63,091 bases of DNA from Planobispora longispora (GCF_016863135.1 NZ_BOOH01000020.1:1-63091), one strand, 5' to 3'; numbered from the stretch's first letter, positions 38,407 through 48,095 are shown. The notes: generated by a model not told the origin, from the letters alone. Numbers and translations are program-made.

Positions 38407-38724
38407 ATGAGCAGGAGCGAATCCCTGGCCGGCTATCTGCGCGAACAGGCCAGAAGGAAGCTGGACCGGGTGGAGGTCCGCGACAGGGGGCGCAACGCGC
38501 GTTCGGCGCTCGCGCTGCTCGACGCGACCGCCTATGTCGAGACGCTGGCCGACGACGACCCGTTCCTGGAGGCGCTGGCGGCGGCGGGACGCTTCGGCCC
38601 GCATGGTTTCGGCGATTTCCAGCCCGGTGATGAGATCGCCAAACTGGTGCGCTTCTGGGAGACCGGAGAGCCCAGGCAGTTGCTCACCGAGATCACCTCC
38701 CTTCTTCAGGGTTCGCCGGTCTGA
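38407..38724 (+). CDS. Hypothetical protein, 105 aa
   Basis: ATG 38407 with GGAGAG upstream. Begins MSRSESLAGYLREQARRKLD; helical, with ALALLDATAYVETLADDDPF and KLVRFWETGEPRQLLTEITS. Acidic, soluble, no Cys. No family recognised. Divergent from the carbonic anhydrase; the intergenic TATAGGTAATGAT near 38360 may be its -10. The stop codon lies inside the first unit of a 19-bp tandem repeat. Confidence 0.65.
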   Translation: MSRSESLAGYLREQARRKLDRVEVRDRGRNARSALALLDATAYVETLADDDPFLEALAAAGRFGPHGFGDFQPGDEIAKLVRFWETGEPRQLLTEITSLLQGSPV

Positions 38725-38794
38725 ACGGCCGCCTTCGGTCTGAACGGCCGCCTCCGGTTTGAACGGCCGCCTCCGGTTTGAACGGCCGCCCGGG
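38719..38794. repeat. Tandem repeat, 4 x 19 bp, beginning at a stop codon
   Basis: Four units of GTYTGAACGGCCGCCTYCG starting at 38719, 38738, 38757 and 38776. The TGA in the first unit is the stop codon of the 105-aa gene, and every unit keeps the TGA. Confidence 0.85.
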
Positions 38795-38919
38795 GCGTCG
38801 GACGCCGCCTCGGCGGTCGCGATCCTGACGCATGTCCGCGCGGGGTCGGGGCAGTTTCCTGGCGAATCGATCGGAACACCGTCATCATCTGTTTGATGGT
38901 GTCTCGCGTGGGAGGAATC

Positions 38920-39282
38920 ATGGGAATCGCCCGGATGCGATCCGTCGTCATCGACTGCCCCGACCCGAAGCGCCTGGCCGACTTCTACAGCGCCCTCGTC
39001 GGCTGGGAGATCACCAGCGTCGAGGACGACTGGGTGGTGGTCACCGACGGGACGGGGCGCCTCTGCTTCCAGCTGGCGGCCGACCACCAGCGGCCCGACT
39101 GGCCCAACCCGGACCGGCCGCAGCAGTTCCACCTCGATGTGACCGTGGACGACCTGGACAGGGCCGAGGCCGAGGTGCTGGCCATCGGCGCGGTCAAGCA
39201 CGAGCACCAGCCCAGCGAGGACGGCGAATTCCGGGTCTACCTCGACCCCGCCGGTCACCCCTTCTGCCTCTGTCTGCCCTGA
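38920..39282 (+). CDS. VOC family protein
   Basis: A 120-aa glyoxalase-fold protein: MRSVVIDCPDPKRLADFYSA at residues 6-25, FHLDVTVDDLDRAEAEVLAI and YLDPAGHPFCLCLP at the C terminus, the usual arrangement of actinomycete small VOC proteins of unknown substrate. ATG 38920 behind GGAGGAATC. Its stop lies within the first unit of a 21-bp repeat. Confidence 0.9.
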   Translation: MGIARMRSVVIDCPDPKRLADFYSALVGWEITSVEDDWVVVTDGTGRLCFQLAADHQRPDWPNPDRPQQFHLDVTVDDLDRAEAEVLAIGAVKHEHQPSEDGEFRVYLDPAGHPFCLCLP

Positions 39283-39361
39283 GGTCACCCCGGAACGTCC
39301 TGAGGTCACCCCGGAACGTCCTGAGGTCACCCCAGGACGCCCTGAGACCGCCCCGGAACGC
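39278..39361. repeat. Tandem repeat, 4 x 21 bp, beginning at a stop codon
   Basis: Units CCTGAGGTCACCCCGGAACGT at 39278, 39299, 39320 and 39341; the first two are identical and the TGA of unit 1 is the VOC stop codon. Degenerate copies continue to about 39410. Confidence 0.85.
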
Positions 39362-39609
39362 CTTGAGCCGCATCCCGAGGGGCTGAGTCGTGCCCTGAGG
39401 GGCTGAGGTGCATCCGAGGGGTATTTGGTCCTCCCGGGCCGGAACCGCACTCAGGGGGCGCGTGGCCGCTTCCTGGGCCGGGTTGCGGCTTGGAGCCCAC
39501 GTCGCCTCGCGGGGCCCGCTTCGCACGTCTTCTCGCCTGCCGCGGCCGCCCGATCGGCGGTCACGGCGAAGATCTGTGAGGCGGCCCCGGCGGAGGGCGT
39601 CGTCCCCCG

Positions 39610-42117
39610 CTATTCCTCGCTCTCCCCGGCGGACCTGGGCTCGCCGGCGGGCACGTGGACGGTCGTTCCCAGGGCGCCGCCCACCGCGGCCACGGTGTGG
39701 GTGAGGCGGAGGCCGGAGCCGTCGCGGCGGCCGAGCTCATCCGGGAGCGGGACCGGCTTGCCGGTGGCCGAGACGGCGCGGGCCGGGCCGGGGCCGGCCC
39801 AGGCGAGCAGCAGCACGTCTTCGCCCTTGAGGAACCGCTGGGCGCGCACGCCGCCGGTGGCACGGCCCTTGGGCGGGTATTCGGCGTAGTCGGAGATCTT
39901 CGCCCCGCCGATCTGAGTGCCGGGCAGGGCGGTGGAGGATCCGGCGATCGTCACGACCCGGGACTCCAGGGCCGGGTCCACGGCGCCGAACCAGATGACC
40001 CGGGCCGAGTCGTCCAGCCGGACTCCGGCCATGCCGCCCGCCGGGCGGCCCTGCGGCCGGACGACGGAGGCGGAATACCGCAGGAGCTGCGCGTCGGAGG
40101 TGATGAAGACCAGGTCGTGGTCTTCGGAGGTCAGCTCCACCGCGCCGACCACGGTGTCGCCGTCCTTGAGCCCGATGACCTCGAACTCGTCGCGGTTGGG
40201 CGGGTAGTCGGGCACGACCCGCTTGACCACGCCCTGCGCGGTGCCCAGCGCCAGGCCGGGCCCGTCGGGATCGAGGGACCCGATGCCCACGACCGTCTCG
40301 CCGGGGTTCAGCGTGACGTACTCGGAGATCGGGTGGCCGCCGGACAGCGACGGCAGGCCGGTCGCCGGCGGCAGCGTCGGCAGGTCGACCACCTGGACGC
40401 GGATCATCCGGCCCTCGCTGGTGACCGCGCCGATCTCGCCCCGCACGGTGCTCCGCACCACCGAGACCAGCACGTCGTGGGTCGTGCGCCTGCCCTCGCC
40501 CGGGAGCGGGGTGGCGTCGGCCGTGCGGGCCAGCAGGCCGGTGGAGGAGAACAGCACCAGGCACGGGTCGTCGGCCACCTCCAGCTCCAGCGGGGCCGCC
40601 GTCTTCTTCGTGACCCCCGAGGCCTCCACCAGGACCGTGCGGCGGGGGGTGCCGTAGGTCTTGGAGACCTGCGCGAGCTCGCTGGAGACGACCTTGCGCA
40701 GCTGGTTCTCGGAGGACAGGATCTCGGTCAGCTCGGCGATCTCGTCGAGCAGGGTCTGCTTCTCCCGGTCGAGCTCCAGCTTGTCGTAGCGGGTCAGGCG
40801 GCGCAGCGGGGTGTCGAGGATGTAGTTGGCCTGGATCTCCGAGAGCTCGAAGGTCTCCATCAGGCCCTGGCGGGCCTGGGCCGAGTCGTCGGAGGCGCGG
40901 ATGAGCCGGATGACCTCGTCGATGCTGAGCAGGGCGATGATGAGGCCCTCGACGAGGTGGAGCCGGTCCTCCCGCTTGCGGCGGCGGTGCGCCGAGCGGC
41001 GGCGGACCACGTCGAGGCGGTGGTCCACGTAGACCTGGAGCAGCTCGCGCAGGCCCAGCGTGCGCGGCTCGCCGTCGACCAGGGCCACGTTGTTGATGCC
41101 GAAGCTCTCCTCCATCGGCGTCAGCCGGTAGAGCTCCTCCAGCACGGCCTCGGGGATGAAGCCGTTCTTGATCTCGATGACCAGGCGCAGGCCCCGGTGC
41201 CGGTCGCTGAGGTCCTTCAGGTCGGAGATGCCCTGGAGTTTCTTGGCGGTGACCAGCTCGCGGATCTTGGTGACCACCCGCTCGGGGCCGACGTTGAACG
41301 GCAGCTCGGTGACGATGATGCCCTTGCGGCGGGGGCTGACCTGCTCGATCGAGCACGTGGCGCGCATCCGGAAGGTGCCCCGGCCGCGCGCGTAGGCGTC
41401 GCGGACGCCGTCCAGCCCCATGATCATGCCGCCGGTGGGCAGGTCGGGGCCGGGGACGAACTGCATCAGCTCGTCGAGCGTGGCGTCCGGCTTCTTGATC
41501 AGGTGGCGGGCGGCGGCGACCACCTCGGCGAGGTTGTGCGGCGCCATGTTCGTGGCCATGCCGACCGCGATGCCGGTGGCCCCGTTGACCAGCAGGTTCG
41601 GGAACGCCGACGGCATGACCGTGGGCTCGGTCTCCTGGCCGTCGTAGTTGGGCTTGAAGTCGACGGTGTCCTCGTCGATCGACTCCACCATGGCCATGGC
41701 CGAGGCGGCCAGGCGGGCCTCGGTGTAGCGCATCGCGGCGGGAAGGTCGTCGGGGGAGCCGAAGTTGCCGTGCCCGTCGACCACCGGCAACCGCATCGAG
41801 AACGGCTGCGCCATGCGGACCAGCGCGTCGTAGATGGCGGTGTCGCCGTGCGGGTGGAGCTTGCCCATGACGTCGCCGACGACCCGCGACGACTTGACGT
41901 GTCCCCGGTCGGGCCGCAGGCCCATCTCGCTCATCGAGTAGAGGATGCGGCGCTGCACCGGCTTGAGACCGTCGCGGGCGTCGGGCAGCGCGCGCTGGTA
42001 GATCACCGAGTATGCGTATTCCAGGAAGCTGGTGCGCATCTCCGCGGACACGTCGATATCGACGATCCGCTCCTCGAAGTCCTCGTCAGGCGGGGGTGTG
42101 GTCGTCCGTCGGGCCAT
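39610..42117 (-). CDS. parC: DNA topoisomerase IV subunit A (ParC/GyrA family)
   Basis: An 835-aa DNA cleavage subunit. It shows [56 protein letters not shown], the catalytic Tyr121 in [10 protein letters not shown], and a C-terminal beta-pinwheel with several GyrA-like strands but no clear GyrA box (QRRGGKG), which favours ParC over GyrA. ATG 42117 begins MARRTTTPP. It is 2.6 kb from parE with small genes between, as in Streptomyces where parE and parC are near but not adjacent. Confidence 0.9.
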   Translation of the reverse strand: MARRTTTPPPDEDFEERIVDIDVSAEMRTSFLEYAYSVIYQRALPDARDGLKPVQRRILYSMSEMGLRPDRGHVKSSRVVGDVMGKLHPHGDTAIYDALVRMAQPFSMRLPVVDGHGNFGSPDDLPAAMRYTEARLAASAMAMVESIDEDTVDFKPNYDGQETEPTVMPSAFPNLLVNGATGIAVGMATNMAPHNLAEVVAAARHLIKKPDATLDELMQFVPGPDLPTGGMIMGLDGVRDAYARGRGTFRMRATCSIEQVSPRRKGIIVTELPFNVGPERVVTKIRELVTAKKLQGISDLKDLSDRHRGLRLVIEIKNGFIPEAVLEELYRLTPMEESFGINNVALVDGEPRTLGLRELLQVYVDHRLDVVRRRSAHRRRKREDRLHLVEGLIIALLSIDEVIRLIRASDDSAQARQGLMETFELSEIQANYILDTPLRRLTRYDKLELDREKQTLLDEIAELTEILSSENQLRKVVSSELAQVSKTYGTPRRTVLVEASGVTKKTAAPLELEVADDPCLVLFSSTGLLARTADATPLPGEGRRTTHDVLVSVVRSTVRGEIGAVTSEGRMIRVQVVDLPTLPPATGLPSLSGGHPISEYVTLNPGETVVGIGSLDPDGPGLALGTAQGVVKRVVPDYPPNRDEFEVIGLKDGDTVVGAVELTSEDHDLVFITSDAQLLRYSASVVRPQGRPAGGMAGVRLDDSARVIWFGAVDPALESRVVTIAGSSTALPGTQIGGAKISDYAEYPPKGRATGGVRAQRFLKGEDVLLLAWAGPGPARAVSATGKPVPLPDELGRRDGSGLRLTHTVAAVGGALGTTVHVPAGEPRSAGESEE

Positions 42118-42318
42118 GTCGAACATTCTGCCGAAGTCTGGGGGGTGCCCGCGACTTCACCGTGGTGACGGACCGTTATGTGGGGATATGGGGTGGCGGT
42201 TGACCGGCGGATACGGCGATTCGCGACCGGAGGCGGATGATCTCCGCGGTGGGCGCGGGCCCCCGGTCGTCATGCGGACGGTCCCCGCGGCGGGCGTGGC
42301 TCCCCGGCCGCCGTGTCG

Positions 42319-42897
42319 TCATGAGCCGGCGCGCGGGCCGGCGCCGGGCCAGGGGCCGGGGGTGACGCCCTCGTCCTCGTCGCCGGGCACGTTGAGCCTG
42401 CTGTCGTAGATCCGGAACCCGCGTGCCTGGTAGGCCGGGAGCGCCGCCGGGCCGTCGAGGGAACAGGTGTGCAGCCAGACCCGGCGGGTCGGCTCGCGGT
42501 CGGGGCGGCGTTCGGCCAGATCCCAGGCGCGGGCCGCGCAGAACTCCAGCAGGCGCCCGCCCGCGCCCTTGCCGATCGCCCAGTGCATGAGGCCGAACGA
42601 GGCCACCTCGACCGCCGCGCCGTCCTGCGGGACCAGCTCGGCGTATCCGGCGGGCGTGCCGCGGTGGTAGGCCACCCAGGTCTCCACGCCGCGGCCGAGC
42701 CACTCGCTCCACTCCCGCCAGGTCCACGGCAGCCGCTCCGTCCACTGCCAGTCGCCGCCGACGGCGGTGTAGAGGAAGCGGTTGAGCTCGGGGGAGGGGA
42801 TCTCGGCGCGGACGATGTCCAGCTCGATCGCCGAAGGCTTGGCGGGGATCAGATCGGCGGGGGAGGTCTGCTCGAGATACCAGGTGGTGACGTCCAT
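42319..42897 (-). CDS. GNAT family N-acetyltransferase
   Basis: A 192-aa protein starting MDVTTWYLEQTSPADLIPAK, with GYAELVPQDGAAVEVASFGL, the acetyl-CoA-binding loop GKGAGGRLLEFCAARAWDL and VWLHTCSLDGPAALPAYQAR followed by GFRIY. The substrate is unknown. ATG 42897 has GAGGG upstream; ATG 42909 has none. Divergent from the lipoprotein gene. Confidence 0.88.
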   Translation of the reverse strand: MDVTTWYLEQTSPADLIPAKPSAIELDIVRAEIPSPELNRFLYTAVGGDWQWTERLPWTWREWSEWLGRGVETWVAYHRGTPAGYAELVPQDGAAVEVASFGLMHWAIGKGAGGRLLEFCAARAWDLAERRPDREPTRRVWLHTCSLDGPAALPAYQARGFRIYDSRLNVPGDEDEGVTPGPWPGAGPRAGS

Positions 42898-42972
42898 AGT
42901 GGCCCTCATGAAACCACGGCCCGAAGGTCTCACCGGGCGGAGGGGTGGGTGGTTTATCACTAATATCCCGCC

Positions 42973-43785
42973 ATGCTGAGACGAGCGATGATGACGATCA
43001 CGGCGGCCCTCCTTGCGGGGACGCTGGCGGGCTGCGGAATCGCCGGAGGCGTCCTGGCGGAGATGGCCGACCCGGCGGTGATCACCGCCGATGCGCCGTT
43101 CAGGGGGTCGCCCGCGGAGAAGTTCGCCGACGGCGCCGCGGGGATCGCGGTTCCCGAGGCCGAGGCCGTGGGGAGCTTCTCCGCCGAGGACGTCCGTTCG
43201 GCCCTGGAGACCAGCAGCCGCCTGCTGCAGGCCGCCTACCTCGACCGGCAGACGCTGCTCGGCGGGAAGCCGGACGCCTACGCCGCGCTGCTCGATCCGG
43301 AGCAGCGCAAGGGTTTCCTGAAGGACCTCGATCACAAGGACCCGGAGAAGGACACCCGGGGGTGGGTCAACAGCTTCGCGCCGGGGACGACGGAGCTGGT
43401 CGGCGACGTGATCAAGGTTCAGGGGAGGCTGACCCCCGTGGCCGCCAAGGACGCGGACGGCGAACCGGAGCTGAGGGTGGACTACGAGGCCCGTTTCGTC
43501 TACGCCGTACGGCCCGCCGGCAAGCAGGAGCCGATCGTCAGGGTGATGACCTACGTCAAGGCGCATCACCTGTTCTGGCGGGACAGGCCCGGGGGCAAGC
43601 TCCGGAACTGGGATGGCGAGACGGCGAACGCGTGGAGCGCCGGGATCCGGTGCGACTCCACCGGCGCCTTCCTGCAGCCCGACTTCACCTTGCAGGAGGG
43701 AGGGGACGGTCCGGTGACGGACGCCTACGACGGTGAGTCGGCCCCGATGAAGGAAGGGGAGTGCGGGTCGGTCGAGGAGATCTGA
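42973..43785 (+). CDS. Predicted lipoprotein, 270 aa
   Basis: An N-terminal lipoprotein signal peptide (MLRRAMMTITAALLAGTLAG followed by Cys22; lipobox LAGC) should anchor it to the outer face of the membrane. The mature part has no recognised domain. GWVNSFAPGTTELVGDVIKV and a beta-rich region (ELRVDYEARFVYAVRP, VRVMTYVKAHHLFW) suggest a compact ligand- or partner-binding domain; two further Cys (CDSTGAF; ECGS) may form a disulfide. Function unknown. Confidence 0.78.
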   Translation: MLRRAMMTITAALLAGTLAGCGIAGGVLAEMADPAVITADAPFRGSPAEKFADGAAGIAVPEAEAVGSFSAEDVRSALETSSRLLQAAYLDRQTLLGGKPDAYAALLDPEQRKGFLKDLDHKDPEKDTRGWVNSFAPGTTELVGDVIKVQGRLTPVAAKDADGEPELRVDYEARFVYAVRPAGKQEPIVRVMTYVKAHHLFWRDRPGGKLRNWDGETANAWSAGIRCDSTGAFLQPDFTLQEGGDGPVTDAYDGESAPMKEGECGSVEEI

Positions 43786-43899
43786 TGGCCCCCGCTCGGG
43801 CTCGTCCCTCTGACCTCCTTCCGGCGACACGCCGCGTCCGGCTCCACGGGGCGGTACGGCGACGGCACGGCGGTGCGGTCTCCGCCGGTCTATTGCCGC

Positions 43900-43920
43900 T
43901 CATGTCGTGACACGGCATGA
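43900..43920. promoter_or_regulatory. 21-bp palindrome upstream of a methyltransferase gene
   Basis: TCATGTCGTG-A-CACGGCATGA, ten-bp arms with one mismatch, 44 nt before the preferred GTG. Operator candidate. Confidence 0.4.
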
Positions 43921-43964
43921 TCAACACCGGATCTTTCCGTACCTTCCCCCCTGACGGAGCAGCC

Positions 43965-44756
43965 GTGTCCGACGACAGTCAGCATTCCGCGCCCGACCTG
44001 GGAATGGGCCGCCCGCACCCCGCCCGGATCTACGACTACCTGCTCGGCGGCAAGGACAACTTCCCGCCGGACCGCGCCGCCGCGGAGCAGGGGCTGGCCG
44101 CCGCCCCGGACGTCAGGGACATCGCGCTGGCCAACCGGCGCTTCCTGGTGCGCGTGGTGCGCCACCTGGCGGGGCTGGGGGTGCGCCAGTTCCTCGACGT
44201 CGGGACCGGGTTCCCGACCAGTCCCAACGTGCACGAGATCGCGGGGGAGGACTCCCGGGTCGTCTACGTGGACATCGATCCGGTGGTCGTCAATCACGGC
44301 AGGGCGCTGCTGGCCAAGCGCGCGGGCGTGCGCATGCTCGAGGGGGATCTGCGTGAGCCCGAGGCGGTCCTCGCCGAGGCGGGGGAACTGCTCGATCTGG
44401 GCGAGCCGGTGGCCCTGCTGGTCGTCTCGGTGACGCACAACGTCACCGACGCGGAGGATCCGGCGGGGATCCTCGCCCGTTACATGAAGGCGCTGGCCCC
44501 CGGCAGCTACCTGGCCGTCTCGCAGATGGCCTCCGACGTCAGCCCCGAGCGTTCGGCGGCGCTCGCCGACGTCGCCGCCCGGCAGAGGACGACGCTGCTG
44601 CCGCGCACCCACGCGGAGGTGCTGAGCCAGTTCGGCGGCCTGGAGCTGCTGGAGCCGGGACTGGTCCAGGTGCCGCTCTGGCACCCGGACGAGCAGGAGA
44701 AGGGCGTGGACCTGTCGCGCGTGTGGACCTACGGCGGTGTGGCGCTGAAGGCGTGA
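43965..44756 (+). CDS. SAM-dependent methyltransferase (PF04672/DUF574 family)
   Basis: A 263-aa protein with PHPARIYDYLLGGKDNFPPD, VRQFLDVGTGFPTSPNVHEI (SAM-binding motif I), VVYVDIDPVVVNHGRALLA (motif II) and the C-terminal RVWTYGGVALKA. The family is expanded in actinomycetes; substrates are largely unknown. GTG 43965 has GGAG upstream and gives the usual family start; ATG 43917 lies within a palindrome. Confidence 0.9.
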   Translation: MSDDSQHSAPDLGMGRPHPARIYDYLLGGKDNFPPDRAAAEQGLAAAPDVRDIALANRRFLVRVVRHLAGLGVRQFLDVGTGFPTSPNVHEIAGEDSRVVYVDIDPVVVNHGRALLAKRAGVRMLEGDLREPEAVLAEAGELLDLGEPVALLVVSVTHNVTDAEDPAGILARYMKALAPGSYLAVSQMASDVSPERSAALADVAARQRTTLLPRTHAEVLSQFGGLELLEPGLVQVPLWHPDEQEKGVDLSRVWTYGGVALKA

Positions 44757-44787
44757 CCGCCCGCCGGCTCCCGGCGGGCCGCCGGGT

Positions 44788-44880
44788 TCTGACGATCTGC
44801 CGGGCTCCGGCGCTCCGCAGGATCTGACGGTCCGCCGAGCTCTGACACTCCGCCAGGCCCGGCGCTCCACCGGGCCCCGG
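44788..44880. repeat. Imperfect tandem repeat 3' of the methyltransferase gene
   Basis: About five units of 17-19 bp related to TCTGACGRTCYGCCGGGC between the methyltransferase stop and its terminator; a TGA recurs in three units. Confidence 0.55.
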
Positions 44881-44886
44881 CAGTCC

Positions 44887-44922
44887 GCAAGCCCCGGCGC
44901 CCCGTCGGGCGCCGGGGCTTGC
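44887..44922 (+). terminator. Strong hairpin terminator
   Basis: Perfect 16-bp stem GCAAGCCCCGGCGCCC / GGGCGCCGGGGCTTGC with a CGTC tetraloop, 130 nt after the methyltransferase stop. Confidence 0.85.
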
Positions 44923-45015
44923 GCATGCGGGGAGCCCCCGGCCCACGCGGAGATTCTCTCCTGCGAGTGACCCACGTCACTCTCTTCCGGGACGCGGTTC
45001 GGGCATATGCTTGAC

Positions 45016-45029
45016 CAAGCGGTTGCTTG
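45016..45029. promoter_or_regulatory. TetR-type operator candidate upstream of the TauD-family gene
   Basis: CAAGC-GGTT-GCTTG within TTGACCAAGCGGTTGCTTGA, the shape of many TetR/AcrR sites in actinomycetes. It overlaps a TTGACC that may be a -35. Confidence 0.5.
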
Positions 45030-45125
45030 ATTGGCGCGGTCGGGCTCCGCTTGGGACAACGGGTCACGCGCGGCCTGGCCGCCTCCGTGACCGGCATGCG
45101 GCCACCGATGGAGGAGCGTCCGGAC

Positions 45126-45962
45126 ATGATCGAGTTCAAGCAGGTGACCAAGCACATCGGCGCCGAGGTGAGTGGCGTCGACCTGCGCAAACCGCTGTCG
45201 CAGGGCGAGGTCGACGAGATCCGCCAGGGCTGGCTGAAGCACAAGGTCCTGTTCTTCAGGGACCAGCAGATCACCGACGAGGAGCACATCCGCTTCGCCG
45301 AGAACTTCGGCACGATCAACCACCCGGCCTTCAAGAAGGACAGCGGCTCCGCCATCCACGTCCTCGACCAGATCGACCCCAAGGGCGAGGGCGGCGACGA
45401 GTGGCACAGCGACAACACCTTCGAGCCGATCCCGCCGATGGGATCGCTGCTGCGCTGCGTCCAGCTGCCCAGCGTCGGCGGCGACACCCTCTGGGCCAAC
45501 GCCTGCATGGCCTACGAGGCGCTCTCCCCGTCCATCCAGCGGCTCTGCGACGAGCTCACCGCCATCCACGACATCACCGCCTCGATGAAGAAGGCCATCT
45601 CCAAGGGGCACGACTTCGACCTGGCCGAGATCCAGGCCAAGTGGCCGCCGATCGAGCGGCCCGTCGTGCGCGTGCACGCCGAGACCGGGCTCAAGGCGCT
45701 GTTCGTCAACCGCGCCTCCACCACCAGGCTCGTCCAGCTCAACGACCGGGAGAACGAGGCGCTGCTGCCGTACCTGATCGACCACATCCGCTCCCCCGAG
45801 TTCCAGGTCCGGCTCAACTGGCGTCCGGGCACCCTGGCCTTCTGGGACAACCGGGGCACCCAGCACTACGCGGTGGCCGACTACACCGAACGGCGCCGCA
45901 TGCACCGCGTCACCATCAACGCCTTCCCCGAGCACCTGGACCCCGAGTACCGGACCAGCTGA
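45126..45962 (+). CDS. TauD/TfdA family Fe(II)/2-oxoglutarate dioxygenase
   Basis: A 278-aa protein: FKQVTKHIGAEVSGVDLRKP, HKVLFFRDQQITDEEHIRFA, the iron motif HSDNTF (HxD) and a C-terminal second His in NRGTQHYAVADYTERRRMHR with the 2-oxoglutarate Arg. The substrate (taurine, other sulfonate, or a carboxylate) is not certain; no sulfonate transporter is near. ATG 45126 follows GGAGGAGCG. The palindrome upstream suggests TetR-type control by a regulator not in this window. Confidence 0.88.
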   Translation: MIEFKQVTKHIGAEVSGVDLRKPLSQGEVDEIRQGWLKHKVLFFRDQQITDEEHIRFAENFGTINHPAFKKDSGSAIHVLDQIDPKGEGGDEWHSDNTFEPIPPMGSLLRCVQLPSVGGDTLWANACMAYEALSPSIQRLCDELTAIHDITASMKKAISKGHDFDLAEIQAKWPPIERPVVRVHAETGLKALFVNRASTTRLVQLNDRENEALLPYLIDHIRSPEFQVRLNWRPGTLAFWDNRGTQHYAVADYTERRRMHRVTINAFPEHLDPEYRTS

Positions 45963-46010
45963 AATCCGGCGGCGGGGCGAAACGTCACCGGGACCTGATA
46001 ACAAGGACCG

Positions 46011-48095
46011 GTGAGCGAAGAGCTGATGCTGCGGGAAGAGGCCGAGGAGCGGCTGCGCGCGCTCGCCGGAGAGCACGCCAGGCTGCGCGAGGACCAGTGG
46101 TCTGCCATCAAGGCGCTGGTCATGGACCGGCGCAGGGTGCTGGTGGTGCAGCGCACGGGCTGGGGCAAGTCGGCGGTCTACTTCGTGGCCACCGCGCTCC
46201 TGCGCGAGCTGGGCGAGGGGCCGACGGTCATCGTCTCGCCCCTGCTGGCGCTGATGCGCAACCAGATCGCCGCCGCCGAGCGCGCCGGGATCCACGCGGT
46301 CACCGTCAACTCGGCCAACCCCGAGGAGTGGGAGGAGATCTACGGGCAGGTCGCCGACGGCCTGGTCGACGTGCTGCTGGTCAGCCCCGAGCGGCTCAAC
46401 AACCCCGACTTCCGTGACCAGGTCCTGCCCGCGCTCGCCGAGAGCGCGGGCCTGGTCGTGGTGGACGAGGCGCACTGCATCTCCGACTGGGGCCACGACT
46501 TCCGCCCCGACTACCGGCGGCTGCGCACGCTCTTCGAGAACCTCCCCGAGGGCGTGCCGATCCTGGCGACCACCGCGACCGCCAACGCCCGCGTCACCCA
46601 CGACGTCGCCGAACAGCTCGGCGAGGAGACGCTCGTCCTGCGCGGGCCGCTGGAGCGCGAGAGCCTCCACCTGAGCGTCGTACGGCTGCGCGGCGCCGAG
46701 CAGCGTCTGGCCTGGCTCGCCCGCACCCTGCACGAGCTGCCCGGCTCCGGGATCGTCTACACCCTCACCGTGGCCGCCGCCCAGGAGATCGCCGCCTACC
46801 TGCGGGAGCAGGGGCACGAGGTGGCCGCCTACTCCGGCCAGACCGAGCAGGCCGAGCGGCTCGCCGCCGAGCAGGCCCTGCTGGACAACAAGATCAAGGC
46901 TCTCGTCGCCACCTCCGCGCTGGGCATGGGCTTCGACAAGCCCGACCTCGGGTTCGTGGTCCACGTCGGCGCCCCGCAGTCCCCGGTCGCCTACTACCAG
47001 CAGGTCGGCCGGGCCGGGCGCGGGGTCGAGCGGGCCGAGGTGATCCTGCTGCCCGGCGCCGAAGACCGCGAGATCTGGGCCTACTTCGCCTCACTGGCCT
47101 TCCCGCCGGAGCCGGTCGTGCGGAGCGTGCTGGACGCGCTGGCCGAGGGCGGGGTGATGTCCACCGCCGCCCTGGAGAGCCGGGTCGACCTCAGCCGCAC
47201 CCGCCTGGAGAGCATGCTCAAAGTCCTCGACGTGGACGGCGCGGTCCGCCGGGTCCGGGGCGGCTGGGAGGCCACCGGCGAGGAGTGGGTCTACGACGCC
47301 GACCGCTACGCCAGGGTCGCGGCCGAGCGCGAGGCCGAGCAGAAGGCCATGCTCGACTACCTCGGCACCACCGGCTGCCGCGAGGAGTTCCTCCGCCGCC
47401 TGCTGGACGACGAGTCGGCCGCGCCCTGCGGACGCTGCGACAACTGCACCGGCGTGCACCGCTCGCCCGAGGTCGAGGCGGACGCGGTCGAGCGCGCGTC
47501 CCAGAGCCTGCACCGGCCCGGCGTGGAGATCGAGACCCGCAAGCAGTGGCCCATCGGGCTGAGCGACCTCAAGGGACGGATCAAGCCGGAGCTGGGCGCC
47601 GAGCCCGGCCGGGCGCTGGGCCGCCTCACCGACATCGGGTGGGGCAACCGCCTGCGCGGCCTGCTCGCCGACGGCGCCCCCGACGGCCCGGTCCCCGACG
47701 ACGTGTTCGCCGCCGTGGTCACGGTGCTGTCGTCCTGGGAGTGGGAGCAGCGCCCGGTCGCCGTGGTCGGGGTGCCCTCGGCCGCCCGCCCCCAGCTGGT
47801 CCGCAGCCTGGCCGAGCGGCTGTCCCAGGTGGGCCGCCTGTCCTACCTGGGCGACCTGGGCTACCGGTCGGGGCCGCCCGCCCGGCGCTTCAACAGCGCC
47901 CAGCGGGTCCAGGCCGTCCGGGGCACCCTCGCCATGCCCGCCGCCCTGGGCCCGGCGGTCGCCGCGGCCGGCGGCCCGGTCCTGCTGGTGGACGACCGCG
48001 TCGACACGGGCTGGACGATGACCCTCGGAGCCGCCCTGCTCCGCCACGCCGGCGCCCCCGCCGTGCTGCCGCTGGCCCTGGCGGTGACGAGCTGA
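46011..48095 (+). CDS. RecQ-type DNA helicase with C-terminal phosphoribosyltransferase-like domain
   Basis: A 694-aa protein. The helicase core has VVQRTGWGKSAVYFVATALL (motif I), VVVDEAHCISDWGHDFRPDY (motif II, RecQ loop), ATTATAN, and SALGMGFDKPDLGFVVHVGA; a RecQ zinc domain (CREEFLRRLLDDE... CGRCDNC) follows near residue 455-480. The last ~130 residues contain PVLLVDDRVDTGWTMTLGAA, the PRPP-binding loop of type I phosphoribosyltransferases, an uncommon fusion. RecQ helicases unwind replication and repair intermediates; the PRTase part may bind a nucleotide rather than catalyse. The start is GTG 46011, 48 nt after the dioxygenase stop. Similar fused helicases lie near hrdB in actinomycetes. 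Confidence 0.9.
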   Translation: MSEELMLREEAEERLRALAGEHARLREDQWSAIKALVMDRRRVLVVQRTGWGKSAVYFVATALLRELGEGPTVIVSPLLALMRNQIAAAERAGIHAVTVNSANPEEWEEIYGQVADGLVDVLLVSPERLNNPDFRDQVLPALAESAGLVVVDEAHCISDWGHDFRPDYRRLRTLFENLPEGVPILATTATANARVTHDVAEQLGEETLVLRGPLERESLHLSVVRLRGAEQRLAWLARTLHELPGSGIVYTLTVAAAQEIAAYLREQGHEVAAYSGQTEQAERLAAEQALLDNKIKALVATSALGMGFDKPDLGFVVHVGAPQSPVAYYQQVGRAGRGVERAEVILLPGAEDREIWAYFASLAFPPEPVVRSVLDALAEGGVMSTAALESRVDLSRTRLESMLKVLDVDGAVRRVRGGWEATGEEWVYDADRYARVAAEREAEQKAMLDYLGTTGCREEFLRRLLDDESAAPCGRCDNCTGVHRSPEVEADAVERASQSLHRPGVEIETRKQWPIGLSDLKGRIKPELGAEPGRALGRLTDIGWGNRLRGLLADGAPDGPVPDDVFAAVVTVLSSWEWEQRPVAVVGVPSAARPQLVRSLAERLSQVGRLSYLGDLGYRSGPPARRFNSAQRVQAVRGTLAMPAALGPAVAAAGGPVLLVDDRVDTGWTMTLGAALLRHAGAPAVLPLALAVTS

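Noticed and set aside
39655-42168. An 837-codon plus-strand frame across parC
   Set aside because: Antisense shadow of a gene with full topoisomerase motifs.
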